Assembly (NCBI GenBank): GCA_963693085.1
Contig: OY856411.1
Span: 1,350,417,550 to 1,350,481,549, forward strand
Reading direction: 5' to 3'
Length of the DNA: 64,000 nucleotides
DNA from: Alisma plantago-aquatica
Lineage: Eukaryota > Streptophyta > Magnoliopsida > Alismatales > Alismataceae
Part shown: positions 13,118 to 24,431 of the stretch, in pieces
Numbering within the stretch: the first letter of the stretch is position 1
Layout of the letters: each line of letters begins with the position of its first letter
Position numbers and translations under genes: made by a program
The notes under the pieces: generated by a model
Databases searched by the model: none
What the model saw: the letters and a program-made list of their open reading frames with translations, nothing else
What the model was told of the DNA's origin: nothing

Positions 13118-13950
13118 GGACATGTGAAGGGAGAATTTTCTTAGTATGAAGCTCACCTTTGTATATACACAAACGCTTTTCATATAAGAAAAATTCCAAA
13201 TTGCATCACATGTATTCTAGGGTATGTAGTATAGACTAGAAAGGCCTATATGTGGATATAAAGTATATACCAAACATTTCATCTCAATGCCTCCTCGCCT
13301 CTTTGTATGTATTATTGGGATGTATCTATATATTTATTTTGGAAATCTTCAATTTCTGTTTAACAAGGACTGTCCCAAATTTGATCTGAACTCTAAATTT
13401 GTTATGGTTGCGGTTGGACTAGAACATTTCAACAATACATGCCAAAAAGCAACCCATGTGACAATTAAAAATATGTTTGTGTACATGCCTACTAACATTA
13501 TATGTTCCATTTTAGATATGGATGTTATTTTGGAGCTTTCCACTACTTCCCTGATTTGACCATTGGACATGATAGTCATTTGTATATACATAAACGTGTT
13601 AGTATCCTTAGACTTATTACCAGACATCTATACCTCTCACATATCAAAAATATATTTTGTTGATCAAATTTGTAGTTGCCAAATGAAGATCTGCTGCACT
13701 CAAGGCTCTAAGATCAGAAATGTATCACCAATGGGTATTCTTGAATCTAGAAATGGGTACATGCTTCTCTATCCCCTTTTAGTATCTTGTTTTATCTTGT
13801 GTTACTGCTTTTACATATATATTGCTTGTGTGAAATATTTGATCCATTCTAGGGACGGACACCTAGGTCCACTTGCCTTTGGCCGTATAGCCATTGGGAG
13901 TGTGGACTTAGGGTAACAAATAGTTCTGTGAAAATATCATAGATCCAACA
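13118..13950 (+). repeat. Probable 5' LTR end region of the Sirevirus-like copia element
   Basis: This stretch directly precedes a primer-binding site and a decayed gag, so it should be the 3' part of the 5' LTR, ending near CCAACA at 13950. The left edge cannot be fixed; the LTR may include 12740-13117. ORFs here (13287-13559 and 13563-13916) resemble no protein I know and are treated as chance. Confidence 0.45.
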
Positions 13951-13952
13951 AG

Positions 13953-13964
13953 TGGTATCAGGGC
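13953..13964 (+). other. Primer-binding site, tRNA-iMet type
   Basis: TGGTATCAGGGC differs at one base from the plant initiator-Met primer site TGGTATCAGAGC. It stands directly between the presumed LTR and gag, as expected for a plus-oriented copia element. Confidence 0.75.
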
Positions 13965-13990
13965 TTGGTCTTATCCAACAATCTACTCCC

Positions 13991-15640
13991 ATGAGTAAAA
14001 GAAGATGGGTGAAATTCTATTAGGATATCTCAACATAGAGGGTGGCTTCTCCATGCATCCACCTATCTTGGATGGTAATATCACTATTGGAAAAGGAGGA
14101 TGCAATTCTACATTCATGGCATGATGTTTGATATGTGGAAGGTGGTTGGCTTTCCCTAAAATGAGTTGGTAGGTGAAGTAGCTACTTGGAATGAGGCAAG
14201 CATGAAGAAGGACCAATTAAAAGCAAGAGCTGTTATCATTATCTACTCCACCCTCACTCCAACTGAGTTCAACTAGATTTCATATTGAGACACAACCCAT
14301 GAGATTCGGGACAAGATTCACATCACCTATGATGGCACTAAGAAATTGAATGAAAATAAGGTATATATGCACAATGGTCTCATTGAAAACTTCGAAATGG
14401 GAAAGAAGGAAAGTGTTTTACTCAATGCCATTACCAATGCCCTTGATTCCTTCGGTTACACTATGGATGGAGGAAAGATCAACTCAAAAGATTCTTAGAT
14501 GTCTTCCTCAGGGGTAACAAACAAAGGTGGGTACCACATAAGAAATAAAGACCCTCTCTGAAATTACTATTGAAGAGCTCATAGGAAATGTACAAGCCTA
14601 TGAAGTGAGCCTTGAAAAGTAAGAGGTAGAAAAAAGAGAAGAAGAGAAAGAGTCCAAGAGAAAGAAGGAGGTTGCATTCAAAGCCCAAGTTGAAGCTATT
14701 GTGCTACAACAAGTCGTTGGTCAAGATTCTCCATCCTCAAATGAAGATGACCCCTTAAGTGATCTTCAAGCTCACTACTCAAAGGGAAGACATTTCAAGG
14801 GTAAACCCTCCTCCTCCTCTTCTACTCGTAGATGTTATAAGTGTGGTCAAAAGGGGCACAATAGATATGAATGTGCAAGAGACAAGAATCCTCACCATAA
14901 TAGCATCCATAAGAAGGAGGAATACAAAAAGGTGAGTATATTCAAGAAGATGGAAAAGAAATAAAGAAAACACAAAGATGCAACCCATGCTGCTTGGGAA
15001 GAGTCTTCCTCAAGTTGATTCTAGCTCAAATGAAGGTGAATGCCACCTGGACCTCATGACTAGAAAAAGTGAGGAAGTAAGTGAAGTAAGTGAGATAAAA
15101 CTCAATGAACTCCCTAAAGATGCTCTTATTGATATGACTCATGCGTCTCGTTCTTCTTATTCAAAATGCACATCTAAAAATAAGAGATTAGGAAAAATAA
15201 TTGATGACTTGTATGCTAGAATAGAAGTTCATGAACAAAATGAGAAATCTTACAATGCTAGCATATAATCTTTACAAGAGAAATTTCTTGATCTTAAACT
15301 CCAGTACAATGGTGTAGAAATAGAGAATGGTGTTTATCTTAAAAAAAACTTATATTAATGAGCTTGTATTGCTTATAACTGAAAATTCTAGACTTCTTGC
15401 TAAAGTTACTGATATAAAATCTAGACCTATTTTTCCTAGTAAAGAAGTAGCTCATATCACTCTTGAAAAAGATTACTATCTAGTTAAATCCCTCTATCTA
15501 GAGGCCATATTATTTCATGCTCAAGATGAGCTTGCTAGTCTCTCTTCTACTGTTATTACAGTTAATGATTATAACCATATGCTTAGATATTCCTTGCAAA
15601 AATTCCTCGAAGTGAATAAATCCCTAGATTAAGTCCTAGG
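13991..15640 (+). pseudogene. gag: Sirevirus-like Ty1/copia gag, decayed
   Basis: Gag forms the virus-like particle and binds element RNA. Traces in order: an N-terminal part with a GGFSMHPPILDG-like block (about 14040); a helical core broken by many stops; an EELIGNVQAYEVSLEK-like block (about 14570-14620); a CCHC zinc knuckle (CYKCGQKGHNRYEC) at about 14833-14874; and a Lys/Glu/Ser-rich extension to about 15630. Sireviruses characteristically have such a long C-terminal gag extension. The start follows the primer site by about 25 bases. Several frames are needed to follow the protein, so it cannot be functional. Confidence 0.75.
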
Positions 15641-15914
15641 ACACTCTATTTGACAAGTGGGTAGTAGTGGTTTGGGTTATGAGGGAGGACCAATGAGTAA
15701 GAGCAAGTGTAAGAAAAAGAGCAAGGGACCTCCAATATACCATGGAGAAACTTCTGGCTCTACGACCATCAATGGTTTGTCCTTATTATAGACGTGATTA
15801 TCAATATCTACCTTTTGTCATTGTAAGAAGAAGGGTACAAACCCAAACTTGAAATGGGTCCCCAAACTAACCCCAGATACCAAAGTTTGAAATGGGAACC
15901 AACCTCTCATTTTC

Positions 15915-16330
15915 TTTTAGGAAAAAGAAAATTGGATTGTTGATAGTGGTTGCTTCAAGCACATGATTGGTGAGATGAGTCAGTTCAATACCTTTACAAG
16001 AAGGAAAGGATGTTCGGTGACTTTTGGGGAAAACAAGAAATGTTAAGTGATAGGTGAGGGTGATGTAGGTGATTCTCTATGAATAAAGAATGTTCTTCTT
16101 GTGGATGGCCTATGTCACAATTTAATTATTGTTAGTCAACTTTTTGATAATGGTTATCATATTCTTTTTACATCACTAGAATGCTTGCTTCTACATTCCC
16201 TCACTTACAACATTATATATACGGGAACTAGAATTGGAAATCTTTATACTATTTTCTCTTAAGCCTATCCTTAGTAAATTCCTTATTTTTAATTAAAAAT
16301 GATATATCTTTGTCGCACTATAGGCTTGGT
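15915..16330 (+). pseudogene. pol: Copia protease and GAG-pre-integrase region, decayed
   Basis: ENWIVDSGCFKHMIG at about 15930-15975 is the copia aspartic-protease signature (DSG followed by a His-Met-like block). It runs on to GVTFG- and LLVDGLCHNLIIVSQL-like blocks and then to the pre-integrase zinc region (YRLGN-type block at about 16320). In-frame stops interrupt it. The protease would release gag and pol products inside the particle. Confidence 0.75.
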
Positions 16331-16489
16331 AATGCAAATATGCATTAATTGAAGAAGATGAGCAAAAAGGAATTGGCCAAATGACTTCAAAAATTGGACT
16401 TTGAGAAGGATGAGGAATGGCAACCTTGTACACAAGGGAAGCAAATCAAATCCTCCTCTAAATACAAGGGAGTCCTTATCACGAAAATA

Positions 16490-17160
16490 TCTCTTTAGCT
16501 TCTTCACATTGATGTATTTGGACCCATGAGAACTCAATTGCATCGTGGTATTAAGTATTCCTTAGTAATTGTTGAACGTTTCTCTCATTTTACTTGGACT
16601 TCCTTTTTTACTGCAAACAATAGTACTCTTGATGTTTTCTCTACTTTTTGAAACTAAATTGAAAGCAAAGCTTCTTGCCTAATTGTTCCTATCCAAAGTG
16701 ACCATGGGGGAGAATTTGAAAATGATTTGTTTGAAAGCTTTTGTGAAGAATTTGGTTACATGCACAACTTTTCTTTTGCATGTACACCTAAAAAAAATGG
16801 GATTGTAGATAGGAATAATAGGTCCTTGCAAGAAATGTCTAGGACAATGCTCTTGGAGTATGACACTCTCAAAATGGTTTAGGTCAAAGCCATTAGCACT
16901 ACTTGTTTGTGCAAAACTAGGTTTTCACACATCCTTTGCTGAAGAAAACACCCTATGAGTTATGGAATGGTAGAAAATCTTCTATTATCTTCTTTCAAGT
17001 TCTTGGTTGTATATTATTTGTTTTTAAAAAACCAAATATTCTCTTGAAAATTTTGATGCAAAATCATACATGGATTTCTTTCTTGGATATAAAAGTACTA
17101 CTAGAGCATATAGAATCTTTCACATTGAATTGTCTCAAATAGAAGAATCTATCAATGTTA
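16490..17160 (+). pseudogene. pol: Copia integrase, decayed; catalytic Glu replaced by Asp
   Basis: Integrase joins element cDNA to the chromosome. Visible motifs: LHIDVFGPM (first Asp, about 16502), IQSDHGGEFEND (second Asp, about 16695), and GIVDRNNRSLQEMSRTML (about 16802), where copia elements normally have ERKNR. The codon at 16808-16810 is GAT, so the third acidic residue is Asp instead of Glu. Stops and frame changes occur on both sides. Confidence 0.8.
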
Positions 17161-18580
17161 AATTTGTTTGAAACTAACCCCTATATTTCTAAGAATGCTA
17201 TTTATGATGATGTTTTAGATAAGGTGATTCCAAAATTAAAAAAAGTAGACATCAACAACAAAGGTAAAGAGGTTGTTAAAGTTAATTGTTCAAAAGAAAA
17301 TAAAAAGAAGGATCCTACTCCCCGCTTTGCAAATGATCATCCAAAGGAGCTCATCATAGACAAACCCTTTGAAAGAGTGAAGATGTGGGCCGCCTTTAAG
17401 AAAGAATAAGCCAATAGTACCTTCATCTCACAACTTAAGCCAAATAATGTCAAAGAATCTCTTGAGTATGATGAGTGGATCCTAACCATACAAAAAGAAC
17501 TTGAGAAATTTGAAAAGAACAAGGTGTGGACTCTAGTGCCACGACCAAATGATAGAAAGAACATTGACACAATGTGGATCTACATAAACAAGCTTGAAGA
17601 AAGTGGAAAGGTGGTAAGGAACAAGGCAATGTTAGTAGATCAAGGTTACAACCAACATGATGGTATTGATTTTTATGAAACTTATGATCCTCTTGACAAA
17701 CTTAAATTTATGAGAATGCTACTTGCCTTTTATAGTCATTGAACCTTCTTGCTTTATCAAATGGATGTTAAAAGTGTGCTTTTAATGGGTATTTAGAGGA
17801 ATTTTATGTGGCTTAGAATCTCTATGTTAAAGATGCCATGCATGTTAATCATGTATATTTTTTACAAAAGGCTCTTTGTGGACTCAAAAGTCCGCTAGAG
17901 ATTGGTATTATAAATGAAGGAACCTTTTAATTGATAATGGCTATGTAAAGGGAAAGGTTGACTCTACTTTATTATTAAAACACACTTTCAACAATTTTTA
18001 GTCATTCAAATTTATGTTGATGGTATTATCTCTGGCGATACTAATCTTGATCTTTGCAAGGACTTCAAATCCCTCATGCAGAGTGAATCTGAAGTGAGCA
18101 TGATGGGGGAGCTTACTTTATTCCTTGGGTTCCAAATCAATCAAACACGAGATGGGAACTTCATCAACCAAATAAGTATACAAGTCAACTTTTAAAACAC
18201 TTTGGGATGGAGAATGCAAAGCCAATTGATACTCCCATGTCCAACACCACCAAACTTGACAATGATCAAGAGGAGAAAAGGTAGATGAGAAGCTCTATAG
18301 AGGTAATATTGGTATCTTATTATATCTAAGTACCTCTAGACAAGATATCAGGTTTAGTGTTGGGTTGTGTGCTAGATTTCAATTAAATCCTAGAAAATCT
18401 CATCTTGCAACTGTTAAGTGGATTTTGAGGTACCTAGACAAAACCCCAAATTTTGTACTATGGTATGCTAAGTCAAGGGACTTTACTCTTATAGTCTATA
18501 GTAATGTGGATTATGTTAATTTCAAAAAAAAATGTGGATTATGTTAGATGCTTAGTTTATTAAAAAGTGCACATGTAGCA
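17160..18580 (+). pseudogene. pol: Copia reverse transcriptase, decayed; catalytic YVDD changed to YVDG
   Basis: The RT starts with the typical copia entry block (KNKVWTLVPRP, about 17518), followed by VRNKAMLVDQGYNQ and FYETYDPLDKLKFMRMLL-type blocks up to 17742, then several stops. The catalytic block reads IYVDGIISGDTN at about 18010; the second Asp of the usual VDD is Gly (GGT at 18022-18024). Further on come FLGFQI and a HLATVKWILRYLDKTP block (18400-18450), typical of the RT/RNase H connection. It would be inactive even without the stops. Confidence 0.85.
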
Positions 18581-18589
18581 CTTTATTCC

Positions 18590-18960
18590 TCCTAGGATCA
18601 TATTTAGTTTCTTGGTTTTCTAAGAAGCAAAACAAAGTGGCTCTTTCAACTATTGGAGTTGAATACGTAGCTACTGGTAGTTGTTCTGCCCAAGTCCTAT
18701 GGATGAAGCAAATGCTCCAAGACTTCAATATTTTCTATGATGCTTCTCCTATCTTCTGTGATAATACTAGTGGAATAAATTTGTCATATAGTCCTATATT
18801 TCATAGTAGAGCAAAACACATATAGGTCCGCCATCATTTACTTCATGACTACATTGCTAAGAAAGATATCTAGATCACTCATGTGGATATTGAAAATCAA
18901 CTTGCGGATATTTTCGCTAAACCCCTAGTTAGATAACAATTCAATTTTATTAAATCAAAA
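18590..18960 (+). pseudogene. pol: Copia RNase H, decayed
   Basis: FLVSWFSKKQ-like sequence and ALSTIGVEYVATGSCSAQVLWMKQ (18637-18710) correspond to the copia RNase H block usually ending in TEAEY. HSRAKHI (18800), then HHFLHDYIAKKDI and ENQLADIFAKPL (about 18890-18930), mark the end of pol. Stops at 18823 and nearby interrupt the frame. Confidence 0.8.
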
Positions 18961-19265
18961 TTGCTTATAGCTTCCATAGATGATACTTCTATATCTCCTA
19001 GCTAGAGTGTTCTTATATGCCTCTAAATTGAAAACTAGCTACTCATGTTTTGCTTAAAACTACCATGTTAAATTGCCTTGTTATGCTTGTTTTTGAACTT
19101 ATATGAAAAATACTTTTTCTCTCTCTCTATTTTCATGCAAAATAGTAGCTAATGATGATAAAAACGTGCTTCTATATGTTTCATATACTAATGAGGCTCT
19201 ATTGGTGCATTTACATAGGGTTCTCGGACCTTAGAGATCATTTATTGAGTTTGAGATAGCAGAGA
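18961..19265. other. Spacer between copia pol and the env-like ORF
   Basis: About 300 bases without recognised coding motifs, AT-rich and containing a CT-rich run near 19118. It sits where Sireviruses have a short gap before the extra ORF. Confidence 0.4.
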
Positions 19266-21245
19266 TTGTCGCTGAGTTTGCCATGGGGTAACTCGAATGT
19301 CAGGTTTCCTGAGAATTGTATATCAACTGCTATCAACCGAGTTACCTACTTAGCAAACTTGACTGACAACACTGTGCCATGTTTGATAAAAGGATTCAAT
19401 AGGCCGAGTTTCTCCCTCACAACTAGAGAAACTCAACTGAAAACCCTCCCTTCTTGTACGTTCTCTAACCCTAGACCCTCTCCTACCCTATCCATAGACT
19501 ATCTGCACCCTAATCCCTCTCCTTTTATTAACACTAACTATTCTCAAGATCATGTTTCTTTTTCTCTCCACAATTTTGGGCCTGGAACTCTTCCTTCTCC
19601 ATAATTTCCACCATGCTCAATGTCAAGCAGGAAGGAGTGAAACTCCACCATCGGTAACTCATATGTCCCCCTGCTACTCCATCCTCAAGGGTAATTATGT
19701 TTGATGGCTCCTCTTTTATTAACACTCAAGTCGTAAATTGATACAAAGAGTTTCTCCCTCATTGTCCTTTTCCCTTCAAACCCTAGTTGGAATCTGAGAG
19801 TAAGATTTTAAATGATATCAAGCATGTCTTTTTGATAATTGCCTTGATGCACTTTGTCTTGAATGTCTTTGCTTCTAAAATTTTTCTCTAGCAAGAAGGT
19901 CATTCAAGTTCTATGCCAATCTTACATGGAACTATTCTACCTTAGTGTCACCACCAAATACCATGATAACCCTTTCCTCCTTGGTTGCTTGGATCCAGAT
20001 CAAATCACAGAGGGTTCTCTTAACTCCTACCTAATGGGATCCTTTCCCACTAACTCTGGGAAGGTTATCTATCCTAACCATGCTGACCTACTTTACCTTG
20101 AGGAATTCTACTAGAGATTTGATCCTGAACTTTCTTTCTCAGACATTCACAAACTCTTGAAGAAACATGAGATACCTTATAGGAGATGGAAATCCTTCCA
20201 TCTTCATCCCTTGATAACAAGACACACATCATAGCCCTAATTGTAAATTGCAATATCTATTCCAAAACGAACCAACCTAACATTGCAGAAACATCATTAT
20301 GACTGTGTATTGCCTTATAAAGATGATCATAGTCCAATGTGCCTGTTATATTCTTCACCATATGACCTACTTTAACTCAGAGAAAAACATCACTAAATCC
20401 CATCCACCTTACCCTAACCTCATTTGTTGTATGTTTCAAATTATTATAGAAAAACCTTCTTCACTAATCATAACTACTCTATTGGTAGAAACATTGTCTC
20501 TATCACTGAAACCACAGTGAAGAAATCATCCCAATCCTCCAACTCCACCACCCCTGATGCCTCCTGCTCTCAACACACCTAGCCCCCACCTACACCACCT
20601 AGACCTGATAGGGCTTCCTTCTCCATATCCAATGAGTCCCTCATGGGGGTACATGATGTACTAGAATGCATGTCACATGCAAGTTCAAGAACATCTCCAC
20701 TAGGATTTGATTCACATCATGTCCAACATGAACTCACCTTCCCCATCTCCTTCTCCACCATACTAGCTACCCTTTTATGCCACTGACTATGCTACCTATG
20801 CATATGATCAGTTCTATCCATCACATCAATATACTTCTTCCTCTTCCCACTATACTCTTGGTGTTATACCTCCACCTGTTTCATCTAGTTCATCTCCAAG
20901 CCTGAAACAACTACTAGCTCTTCCTACTGGCCCATTTGTTGTCGTTCTTGTCTACTTTGACATGATTTCTACACCTCGATTTGAGCAAGAAAATGTGTTG
21001 CTAACCACTAGTGACATATATCTAACATGAGCTCAATGCCGGATGGCTGGCCACTCCTTTTGCTCCTATTGAGGATTTCATGATGGAGGAGCAAGAGGAT
21101 GTTGAGGATGATGAACACGACATGGAAGGCGATGAGGATGGAGATGAAGATGAAGATGAGGATGAGGATGATGATGATGATGAGGCTGTTGATGCACCTG
21201 CTTCCCTAAGACCATAGCCAGTTAGTGACAATGATTAGGACCCAA
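19266..21245 (+). pseudogene. Sirevirus env-like ORF, decayed, with acidic tail
   Basis: Some Sireviruses carry an extra ORF after pol that is called env-like; its role is unknown. Remnants here: a Pro/Ser/Thr-rich N-terminal part (19266-19604), a block with LLGCLDPDQITEGSLNSYLMG (about 19975-20050), an LPY-starting block at about 20305 that needs a frame change, a Pro/Ser-rich linker (20520-20900), and a very acidic stretch (about 21075-21200, mostly Asp and Glu). Similar tails occur in Sirevirus and plant transposon ORFs. Position and architecture support the call more than sequence identity does. Confidence 0.55.
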
Positions 21246-21591
21246 CTTAGGATGACCTAAATTAGGATGAAATTCTTAGGTCTTAGAGTGCCCATGTACT
21301 TGTATTTTGTTAGCTTATCATGTATTAGATTGGAAACTTATATCTGAGGATACAATTTACTTATTTTTGTCATTCTTCATTGTTTTGGTTTCTATATGGA
21401 CTTGATTTTTTTTTTCTTTTCATAGTCACCATATCATGTACACTTAACTCTATTATTATTGCTTACTTTATGAGTATCAGTGTATGTACTCTTCTATTTT
21501 GATAATGACTTAATGATATCAGTTATCTCTCTTTGGTTTGATGTGTTTTGGTGTCATTTTTCTGTGGTGTTTGTGGTTGGATCTTTGTTAG
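21246..21591 (+). other. 3' end of the copia element up to the Athila insertion
   Basis: T-rich, non-coding sequence that should include the end of the internal region and possibly the start of the 3' LTR. It ends with GTTAG (21587-21591), the left copy of the Athila target duplication; the same sequence resumes at 46999. Confidence 0.5.
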
Positions 21592-23259
21592 TGTTGAGAG
21601 TTTTAGAAAGAGAGAGATCGCAACTCAGTACATGACCCCAAGTGTACGGGAGTCAATGTAGTCGAGTGTCGAACACGAGGAGCTAGGATAGCTAGCGCAA
21701 TTATGTTAACTTTCATTAATCTAAATTAGGTTATAAAAGTTTGGCTGATTGCACACTAAAAGTGAAACAAAAGCAAGGTCTAAAATAAAAATGTTGATTA
21801 AATGATTAGAGACTTGAGCATTAGATTTCACTACCACTAACATCATATCACATGAACATATGAAATAAAGATCACTGTTTAACAAGAAAGGAGGTTGTCA
21901 TCGTCATGCATTTCCCAATTCCATGAGATGGTTCTCAACTTCACATAACGCTTCTACATCTATGCTTAGTTTTAAACACAACTGAAACTCTCAAAAAAAA
22001 TTTCTAGCCACTCCCGTAGTCAAGAGAATATTGCCATAGATCCTACTCCATACTCCCTAATGCATTCTCCCGAAGCACAAGGCAAGCATAAAACATGTAT
22101 AAGAGGTGGCCAGCCAATCATACAAGCAAGAAAACACCATAGGCATCCATGGAAGAGAGTAAATTAACCAACAATAAGCATAAATTCTGAGTTCACATGA
22201 ACAATGGCATGGGAGCTACTCTCCATGATCAAGAAAAGAGCTATACTCATCCATAATGAAGATATGTAGATACAAGATAGTAATTTCAGAGTTTTGCATG
22301 CTTAAGAAAAAGAAAAAGCTAGAGGATGCAGGCTAATAGGAGAGAATTCCAGCTAGAGGATGAAATTCCACCCCTTGGAACTACTCCAACTCGGACAAAC
22401 TTCCCTCCCGGAAAGCTTTTTTGAAGGGAGTAGCTCTATTGCACCTTGGAGAAGAAAATGGAGAAGAAATGAGGTAGAATGGATGTTCTCTTACAAGAAA
22501 CCACCTTCTTCCACCCCAAAATTGCCTTCCTCTGCTCTAGAACTTCTCTTGGGTGTAAGAAACTTCAAAATGACTGATCCTATCCGCCTATTGTGCTCCA
22601 ATTCTCTTTTAAAATGAGAGGTGGTGATTTTTGTTTTTGTAGAAAATGATAATGACACGGTGTGTCTTTTGGAGGACATGCCATGTCTTGTCATTTGATC
22701 TTGCTCAGTATTGCCGCTGCAGTGAGGCACATGACATGTCAGAAATAGACACACCGTGTCTTGGCTTCCTAGAGGTGAATCAAATGTAAGGCACACAACA
22801 TGTTTGAATAAACACACGCCGTGTGCGTTGGCAGAAAGATGCAGATGGCCTTCATGTACCAGGAACACAATGTGTCCTCTAGGGAACACGCCATGTCACC
22901 ACTTCCTCATCCTTGACTAGGAGCTGCCAGAAATGCACACGTCGTGTGTATAATAACACACGACATGTTCTTCATCCTGTGAGGCTTCCTGTAAAGGGAC
23001 ACGTCGTGTCTGATGCTATTTCTTCAGGAAATGGCTTTGAATCAGTTGTAAAACGTGGAGAAGTCCCATTGAGGTCGGATTTGAGTTGGGCTATCTCCAA
23101 TTTGATCTTTTTAATACATATCTTCAATCAACATCATGTGATAAGCAAAGAAACTAAACAATGTGACAAAATGAATATGAATAGAGGTTAAATGGAGACA
23201 AAATGAGCTGAAATTGTGTGTGATAATGTGCAAAACGTCGATATGAAATACACACAACA
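21592..23259 (-). repeat. Outer Athila 3' LTR (left)
   Basis: 1668 bp, aligning with 45314-46993. By eye over the first ~240 bases the two differ at roughly one base in eleven, so the insertion is old. It contains six dyad sites arranged as pairs between 22655 and 22968 plus a lone one at 22999. A 132-codon minus-strand ORF (22491-22889) runs through the dyads; the other LTR has a longer version (46082-46618). I do not treat either as a gene. Confidence 0.92.
22655..23009. repeat. Paired ACACGNCGTGT dyads, outer 3' LTR
   Basis: 11-bp dyads start at 22655/22676, 22729/22749, 22793/22814, 22865/22886 and 22937/22958, giving offsets of 21, 20, 21, 21 and 21 bp. A single site at 22999 lacks the partner seen in the other LTR. 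Examples are ACACGGTGTGT, ACACGCCGTGT and ACACGTCGTGT. The sequences between pairs are unrelated to one another. Confidence 0.9.
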
Positions 23260-23276
23260 AATTCCCCTAAGCTTGA
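23260..23276 (-). other. Polypurine tract, outer Athila
   Basis: On the minus strand CAAGCTTAGGGGAATT runs straight into the LTR start TGTTGTGTGT. It is preceded by GCTTGAGGACAAGCAATG, a common plant gypsy context. The same arrangement is found next to the inner element's LTR. Confidence 0.8.
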
Positions 23277-24431
23277 ATCATTGCTTGTCCTCAAGCAAAA
23301 AGAACATAGAAACACACATGAAAGAATTTTCAAGATCATTCATAGATTAACCAAAAGAAAGATGTGCATAAGGCTCAACCACAATGATCAACATGTTTAT
23401 ACTCATAATCATCAACTCAACTTAAACATCAATGAAAGAGATTCTTTAGTTCAGCAAGGGCGGTCTCAATTTAATGAATCAATCAACTCGACAACACTAA
23501 ATAGAATTTAGATAACCAAGCCAAACAACTAGTAGATGCACAACACTATTTCTCAGCTATTAAGGATACACACGATGAAATCTTTGTTAATATTAACAGA
23601 TTTAGTTGTACTCTCCTTCTTTCCCAACAATGATATGACAATGAATTATGGGTTCTGGCACTCGGCTACTAATTTAGGCTTATGCACACGTGGAGTGCCG
23701 GTTGGGGTATTTTACCCTCTTTTAAGACATACCACCTAACCATCATTGCCAGATCGGGCTTACACTAGGATAGATGATATGTGGGTGGTATAGCCATCTT
23801 TTATGGGGAAAGAGGGTGGAATTTGGCAAAATAAATTTTAAATTTTTCCACAACATAAGAGAGTCAACTAAATAGCAACATTAACTAGATTTCATTCATT
23901 TGTTTTGAATTTTTTTTCACTAAAAGAATGGTTGAAGATGCACTAAGAGCTTGGCAAGAGCATCCCATATTCCAAATGATGTTGTAAAGTTAATTTACTC
24001 ACAAAAATTGAAACAATTACATGTTTTAAACAATCAATGATGAAAAAGGTGAGCGTTCAAGCTATAAGTATAAACCAGAATTAAGTGCATGTTGGAGGCC
24101 AAAGGGTTTCATTTAATCTATGCATGCTCTTTAAAATTCCTTCAAATGACTAATTAAGGTGCAGAGGACAAGATGGTTCAAACTTGGTAGGAAAAATGGT
24201 CTATTTCATCAAGATAGCCTCACATCATACTAAATTTGCTACAAAAAGAAAGAAAAACAAAGAACAAACATGAAAGCAAAACAAACATGACAAACAACAT
24301 GAAAAACAATGAAAAGTAAACTACATTACCGGCCGATTACATTCCCCCTAAGCTTGAAATTTGTAGTGTCCTCATTGCATCAAACAAACCTATGGAGAAA
24401 GCAACCGGGTACCTATCATGGTGTGGGTGCA
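23277..24431. other. Outer Athila 3' untranslated region
   Basis: About 1.15 kb between the env-like ORF stop and the purine tract. It contains no recognised protein and only short ORFs. The inner element has a homologous region at about 28263-29411 (shared blocks such as CCACCTAACCAT and GCCGGATC), so it is an inherited part of the element. Confidence 0.6.

Noticed and set aside
13287..13916. Three overlapping ORFs of about 90-117 codons before the copia gag
   Set aside because: They lie upstream of the primer-binding site, in presumed LTR sequence. No family motif is seen, and both strands are equally open.
21022..21231. Ser-rich minus-strand ORF
   Set aside because: It is the antisense shadow of the Asp/Glu-coding GATGAG repeat in the env-like ORF.
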